Of a stretch of DNA of 7,993 nucleotides, positions 4,943 to 7,993 are shown piece by piece (within the stretch, counting starts at the first letter, position 1; each line of letters begins with the position of its first letter). The position numbers were made by a program, and so were the translations under genes. The notes under the pieces are model-generated. The model was given only the letters and a program-made list of their open reading frames with translations, was not told the origin of the DNA and searched no databases. This stretch comes from Bacteroidales bacterium (lineage in GTDB: Bacteria; Bacteroidota; Bacteroidia; Bacteroidales; F082): contig JAFZXR010000080.1 of NCBI GenBank assembly GCA_017616675.1, forward strand, positions 1-7,993. The letters run 5' to 3'.

Positions 4943-6259
4943 ATGAAGAATAACGTAATTCCAGTAGAAGTAGCAAAGAAAGTTTTCGCTGAGAGCAACC
5001 TCGCATGCGTCGGCAGAGCCGGTATCCGTGAGATTAACAAGCTTGCATTCGACCTTGAGGCGGCAAGCGGCGTGAAGTTCATCCACATGGAGCTCGGCAA
5101 CCCTGGTCTTCCTGCAGCACAGGCAGGCATCGACGCACAGGTTGAAGCGGTGAAGAGAGGCGTGGCAGCGACATATCCTCCAATCGACGGCGTGCCGGCA
5201 TTGAAGAAAGAAGCATCGCGTTTCATCAAGAACTTCCTTGACCTCGACGTGGCTCCGGCCAACTGCATCCCGACAGTGGGTTCAATGCAGGGCGCTTTCG
5301 CATCGTTTATGATCACAGGCCATCTCAACAAGGGCAAGGACACAATGCTGTTTATCGACCCTGGCTTCCCGGTGCATAAGTTCCAGTGCAAGGTCTTGGG
5401 CATCCCGATGGAGCATTTCGACATCTACAACTACCGTGGCGAGAAGCTTCGCGAGAAACTCGAGAGCATCCTCAAGACAGGCAAGATTCACAGCATGCTG
5501 TATTCGAATCCTAACAACCCGACATGGGTGTGCCTCACCGACGAAGAACTCAAGATTATCGGCGAACTCGCTAACAAATACGATGTAATCGTGCTCGAGG
5601 ACCTCGCCTACTTCGGCATGGACTTCCGCAAGGACTACAGCCATCCGGGACAGGCTCCTTATCAGCCGACAGTCGGAAAATACGCCGACAACTACATGCT
5701 GATGATTTCAAGCTCGAAGGCATTCAGCTTCGCCGGCGAACGTTGCGCTATCCTCGCCATCAGCGACAAACTCGCAATGCGCCACTACCCTGATTTGAAG
5801 GCATTCTGCGGACAGGAGATCTTCCTGCGCGGCATCCTCTTCGGAGCTTTGCACCCGCTTACATCGGGCGTAGCACACTCGGCACAGTACGCTCTCACAG
5901 GCGTTTTGAAAGCTGTCAACGACGGAGTCTACAACTACCGTGACGACGTTCTCGAATACGGTCGTAAGGCGAAGCTGATGAAGGACGCATTCCTCGCAGC
6001 AGGCTTCTACATCACATACGATGAAGACCTCGGAGAGCCTATCGCCGACGGATTCTATTTCACCTACTGCTATCCTGGCTTCAAGGGCGCCGACCTCGTC
6101 GAAGAGATGATGTACTACGGCATCTCGGCCATCTCGTTGGACACCTGCGGCAGCGACAAACAAGGCATCCGCGCCTGCACCTCGCTCATCAAGCGCGATG
6201 AGATCCCGGTGCTCGCCGAGAGACTGCAGATGTTTGCGAAGGATCACCCAGTGAAATAA
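4943..6259 (+). CDS. Class I/II PLP-dependent aminotransferase
   Basis: This encodes 438 residues, a cytoplasmic fold-type I enzyme that would transfer an amino group between an amino acid and a 2-oxoacid. Landmarks in order: NPG at 53-55 of the N-terminal segment; ATYPPIDGVPALKKEAS, the usual small-domain stretch; SNPNNPTW at 188-195 with Asn192 for the cofactor ring; EDLAYFG with Asp220 (PLP N1) and Tyr223 (O3'); SSSKAFSFAGER with Schiff-base Lys259 and phosphate-binding Arg267; and IRACTS with Arg410 as the expected substrate-carboxylate arginine. The substrate cannot be told from sequence; aspartate, aromatic or branched-chain amino acids are possible, and it lacks the features I associate with DapL. 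Codons are strongly biased (ATC, AAC, GAC, CTC, GGC), more than in the following gene, which suggests high expression. It is a single-gene unit with its own promoter and terminator. Confidence 0.88.
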   Translation: MKNNVIPVEVAKKVFAESNLACVGRAGIREINKLAFDLEAASGVKFIHMELGNPGLPAAQAGIDAQVEAVKRGVAATYPPIDGVPALKKEASRFIKNFLDLDVAPANCIPTVGSMQGAFASFMITGHLNKGKDTMLFIDPGFPVHKFQCKVLGIPMEHFDIYNYRGEKLREKLESILKTGKIHSMLYSNPNNPTWVCLTDEELKIIGELANKYDVIVLEDLAYFGMDFRKDYSHPGQAPYQPTVGKYADNYMLMISSSKAFSFAGERCAILAISDKLAMRHYPDLKAFCGQEIFLRGILFGALHPLTSGVAHSAQYALTGVLKAVNDGVYNYRDDVLEYGRKAKLMKDAFLAAGFYITYDEDLGEPIADGFYFTYCYPGFKGADLVEEMMYYGISAISLDTCGSDKQGIRACTSLIKRDEIPVLAERLQMFAKDHPVK

Positions 6260-6260
6260 C

Positions 6261-6288
6261 GGTTATTGGTTATAGGTTATTGGTTATT
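6261..6288. repeat. Four-unit 7-nt tandem repeat (GGTTATT type)
   Basis: Four gapless heptamers read GGTTATT, GGTTATA, GGTTATT, GGTTATT. The array begins one base after the aminotransferase stop codon and ends 4 nt before the terminator stem, so it is transcribed as the 3' untranslated region. It fits RGYYNWW like the arrays at 1753 and 4813. Confidence 0.75.
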
Positions 6289-6292
6289 GAAC

Positions 6293-6324
6293 AAAAGGAT
6301 TTCGTGAAAACGGAGTCCTTTTTT
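6293..6324 (+). terminator. Intrinsic terminator of the aminotransferase gene
   Basis: A 13-bp stem (6293-6305 with 6310-6322, including two G-T wobbles) closes a GAAA tetraloop and is followed by a T-run with the sequence TCCTTTTTT. The heptamer array separates it from the stop codon. Confidence 0.85.
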
Positions 6325-6331
6325 CATTTTT

Positions 6332-6363
6332 CTTGCTTTTTTCACAAAGAATAATTATCTTTG
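6332..6363 (+). promoter_or_regulatory. Promoter of the 439-residue exported protein gene
   Basis: CTTG at 6332-6335, 20 nt, then a perfect -7 box TATCTTTG at 6356-6363. Transcription should start near 6370, about 14 nt before the ATG at 6384. The core boxes and spacing are identical to those of the xerC promoter. This also argues against a start codon upstream of 6370. Confidence 0.7.
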
Positions 6364-6383
6364 CGGAAAATTCTCCATGCTTT

Positions 6384-7703
6384 ATGGTCAAACGATTGCA
6401 ATTAACGATAATACTGATTATGGCATTAGCTTTATCAGCATCAGCCCAGAAAAAAGACAAGATGCTCTCGGGCGTCATCATCGATGAATATGAAACCCGA
6501 ATCAGCGAGGCCTGCATCAGCGACAGCAAAGGTAATCTGCTCTCAATCACCAACTCTGACGGTGTTTTCCAGATTCCACTGACGCAGGAATACAGCATCA
6601 CCATCTCACATCCGAGGTTCAAAAAAGCCACAGTCCCTGTTGACCCGAAAAATTTCGAGCTTATCGACGGGAAATACTACGCCATGTTCATGTTAGATGC
6701 AAAAACACTCGATGCCGCTGATTATCAAGATACTACAGCAAAGAAAGAGTATGTCGTCGATTACAAAGTCAGCAAATATGGCATTTTTATGATAAAAACC
6801 GACGGGATTCATTCAAAATTGCAACAGATTAGCTATCGGAATAAGGTTTTAGCAAGCTTGTCGATAGATTTCAAATTCGACCGTGTTTTTATCGATGCGC
6901 TCGACGGAATTCATGTTTACAGCAACGACTCGTCGTATCACGTATATTCTGATGGGACAAATTTGGTTTTAGCGGAAGGCCACGACGCCTTTTACTTTAA
7001 GTCCCACATAATGTCGTTGGCGACAGTTACCGACAGCATAGCCGTTTCATATTTGAAATATTATCACGGGCAATCCATCGATTATATTAGCACCAATTTT
7101 AATACAAAAAATCAAAACATCCTTTGCACAATCGACAGTGAGACAGCGAAATACGAAGGAAACAGTGCAGTTGGCGAACTTTCAGATGCCAGACAGTTAT
7201 GGCGTATGCGAGGCTATAATGTATATTCCACCAGGACTTCAACACATGACAATTCCAAAATGAGACTTTTTTACAAAGATCTTTTAACTGCTAAAGAGGT
7301 TTACGCCTCAATAATCAATATTGACAACAATCTGTATGTTTTTGATTTTCCGGATGATTTCATTATCAAATACAATAATATCGGAACCTTCATCAGCAAT
7401 ACCGAGATAGCTTTTCATTTAGTTCATGGGCGCGCCAGCAAATACTATGACAATCCTTTCGACAACAACATCATTTTCGATGCGGCTAAAAAGGAATGCT
7501 GGGCTCAATTCCGTGAAAACGGTAAGGTTACTTTGAAGAAAATCGATCTCAACAAAGGCAAGATTATCGGCGAATATACGATTGAGAAGCACGACAATCC
7601 GCTCAACATACAGATTCATAACGGCATTGTGTATTATCTGTATTTTGAAAAAGGCGCCAACGAGTATGAAAAAAGGTATTTTTACGCAGAGATGATTAAA
7701 TAA
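6384..7703 (+). CDS. Exported protein with N-terminal carboxypeptidase-regulatory-like domain, function unknown
   Basis: This encodes 439 residues. The signal peptide is 1-21 (basic VKR, hydrophobic core, SASA before Gln22), so the protein is periplasmic or surface-exposed; there is no lipobox cysteine and no C-terminal T9SS sorting domain that I can see. Residues about 28-88 have the pattern of a CarboxypepD_reg-like beta-sandwich: SGVIIDEYE, then EACISDSKGN, then TNSDGVFQIPL and a final strand. The rest (about 120-439) is rich in short hydrophobic and aromatic strands separated by polar turns, which looks like a beta-propeller or similar, but I do not recognise the family. The ATG at 6384 is chosen because the signal peptide starts there and the promoter lies just before it. 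Codon use is far less biased than in the aminotransferase. No terminator is evident before the next promoter. The family assignment of the N-terminal domain is moderate; the function is unknown. Confidence 0.8.
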   Translation: MVKRLQLTIILIMALALSASAQKKDKMLSGVIIDEYETRISEACISDSKGNLLSITNSDGVFQIPLTQEYSITISHPRFKKATVPVDPKNFELIDGKYYAMFMLDAKTLDAADYQDTTAKKEYVVDYKVSKYGIFMIKTDGIHSKLQQISYRNKVLASLSIDFKFDRVFIDALDGIHVYSNDSSYHVYSDGTNLVLAEGHDAFYFKSHIMSLATVTDSIAVSYLKYYHGQSIDYISTNFNTKNQNILCTIDSETAKYEGNSAVGELSDARQLWRMRGYNVYSTRTSTHDNSKMRLFYKDLLTAKEVYASIINIDNNLYVFDFPDDFIIKYNNIGTFISNTEIAFHLVHGRASKYYDNPFDNNIIFDAAKKECWAQFRENGKVTLKKIDLNKGKIIGEYTIEKHDNPLNIQIHNGIVYYLYFEKGANEYEKRYFYAEMIK

Positions 7704-7720
7704 AATTATTTTTTAAAATA

Positions 7721-7752
7721 TTTGCTTTTCAAAAAAAACCTTTGTAATTTTG
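7721..7752 (+). promoter_or_regulatory. Promoter of the ferredoxin-subunit gene
   Basis: TTTG at 7721-7724, 20 nt, then TAATTTTG at 7745-7752: both boxes match the consensus. Transcription should start near 7758, inside the palindrome at 7754-7769, giving a leader of about 60 nt. Confidence 0.8.
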
Positions 7753-7753
7753 T

Positions 7754-7769
7754 ACGTTTTTTAAAACGT
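7754..7769 (+). repeat. 16-bp palindrome at the presumed transcription start
   Basis: ACGTTTT and AAAACGT flank two T residues, a perfect 7-bp inverted repeat directly after the -7 box. It overlaps the expected start site, so it could be an operator or a 5'-end hairpin of the mRNA. Its position is seen; any role is inferred. Confidence 0.4.
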
Positions 7770-7820
7770 GGATTGAAAAAAGTAAAAATTCAACATAATA
7801 TCAACTAAAAAATTAAAATT

Positions 7821-7993
7821 ATGGCAAGTTTCAAAGGAGCTATTTCTGTTGACACTGAACGTTGTAAGGGTTGCGGCGTGTGCGTCGTCAACTGCCCAAT
7901 GGGTGTCATCAGTCTGGCAAAAGAAGTTAATGGAAAAGGTTACAACTACGCTTACATGGCGGAACCTGACAAGTGCATTGGCTGCGCAAGCTG
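7821..7993 (+). CDS. korD: 2-oxoacid:ferredoxin oxidoreductase delta (dicluster ferredoxin) subunit, 5' part
   Basis: 57 codons are visible before the window ends. The first 4Fe-4S motif is complete, CKGCGVCVVNCP (Cys15, 18, 21, 25); the second begins as CIGCAS at 52-57, where the next cysteine codon is cut (TG). Between them is EVNGKGYNYAYM, a stretch I associate with the delta subunit of Bacteroidales 2-oxoglutarate (or branched-chain 2-oxoacid) ferredoxin oxidoreductase. That complex decarboxylates 2-oxoacids to acyl-CoA and passes electrons to ferredoxin in the cytoplasm. The catalytic subunit genes would be expected just downstream, outside the window. The leader has no SD. Another dicluster ferredoxin is possible, so the symbol is tentative. 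Confidence 0.75.
   Translation, partial: MASFKGAISVDTERCKGCGVCVVNCPMGVISLAKEVNGKGYNYAYMAEPDKCIGCAS

Noticed and set aside
5708..6247. Open frame of 179 codons opposite the aminotransferase
   Set aside because: It lies wholly antisense to a gene with intact motifs and strong codon bias; its composition is that expected from the reverse frame.
1753..6288. Heptamer arrays as a CRISPR array
   Set aside because: The units are 7 nt with no spacers, the arrays are separate, and no cas genes are present.
6377..6487. 36-codon frame from an ATG 7 nt before the chosen start of the exported protein
   Set aside because: It is out of frame with the signal peptide and domain and has no recognisable features.

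Overview
The window looks like a chromosomal core region of a Bacteroidota bacterium, most likely Bacteroidales. Evidence: almost every transcription unit is preceded by the Bacteroidota sigma-A type promoter (-33 TTTG-like, 19-20 nt spacer, -7 TAnnTTTG); leaders are AT-rich and mostly lack a Shine-Dalgarno (SD) sequence; S21 is the ~65-residue Bacteroidota form; the tRNA genes do not encode CCA; and the order rpsU, xerC, hpf, tRNA cluster is, as I recall it, the arrangement that leads into tuf-secE-nusG-rpl in this phylum. No phage, IS, CRISPR or defence system is visible.

Left part (1-2156), all on the minus strand. rpsU has its own promoter and a strong 15-bp terminator. xerC and hpf follow from a separate promoter, and hpf carries a near-perfect SD. 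Then comes a promoter-driven tRNA cluster: two identical tRNA-Thr(UGU), tRNA-Tyr(GUA), and the 5' end of a probable tRNA-Gly cut by the window edge. This links translation machinery (S21, hibernation factor, tRNAs) with the chromosome-dimer recombinase XerC.

Middle (2200-4522), minus strand. A secreted dipeptidyl peptidase IV with the full catalytic triad. Its stop codon runs into a structured 102-bp intergenic element built from three AATGTG and three CACATT hexamers around a central symmetry axis.

Right part (4576-7993), plus strand. A two-tRNA valine operon (GAC, CAC) transcribed divergently from the peptidase with almost abutting -33 regions; a class I/II PLP aminotransferase with strongly biased codons; an exported 439-residue protein with an N-terminal carboxypeptidase-regulatory-like domain and an unrecognised beta-rich remainder; and the start of a dicluster ferredoxin resembling KorD, which usually heads a 2-oxoacid:ferredoxin oxidoreductase operon.

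The genes are mostly familiar. The less explained material is intergenic: (i) degenerate 7-nt-period tandem repeats that fit one consensus (RGYYNWW) in three separate intergenic gaps, one arranged as an inverted pair of four-unit arrays; (ii) the AATGTG/CACATT array; and (iii) the solitary strong SD on hpf in a phylum where SD use is suppressed.
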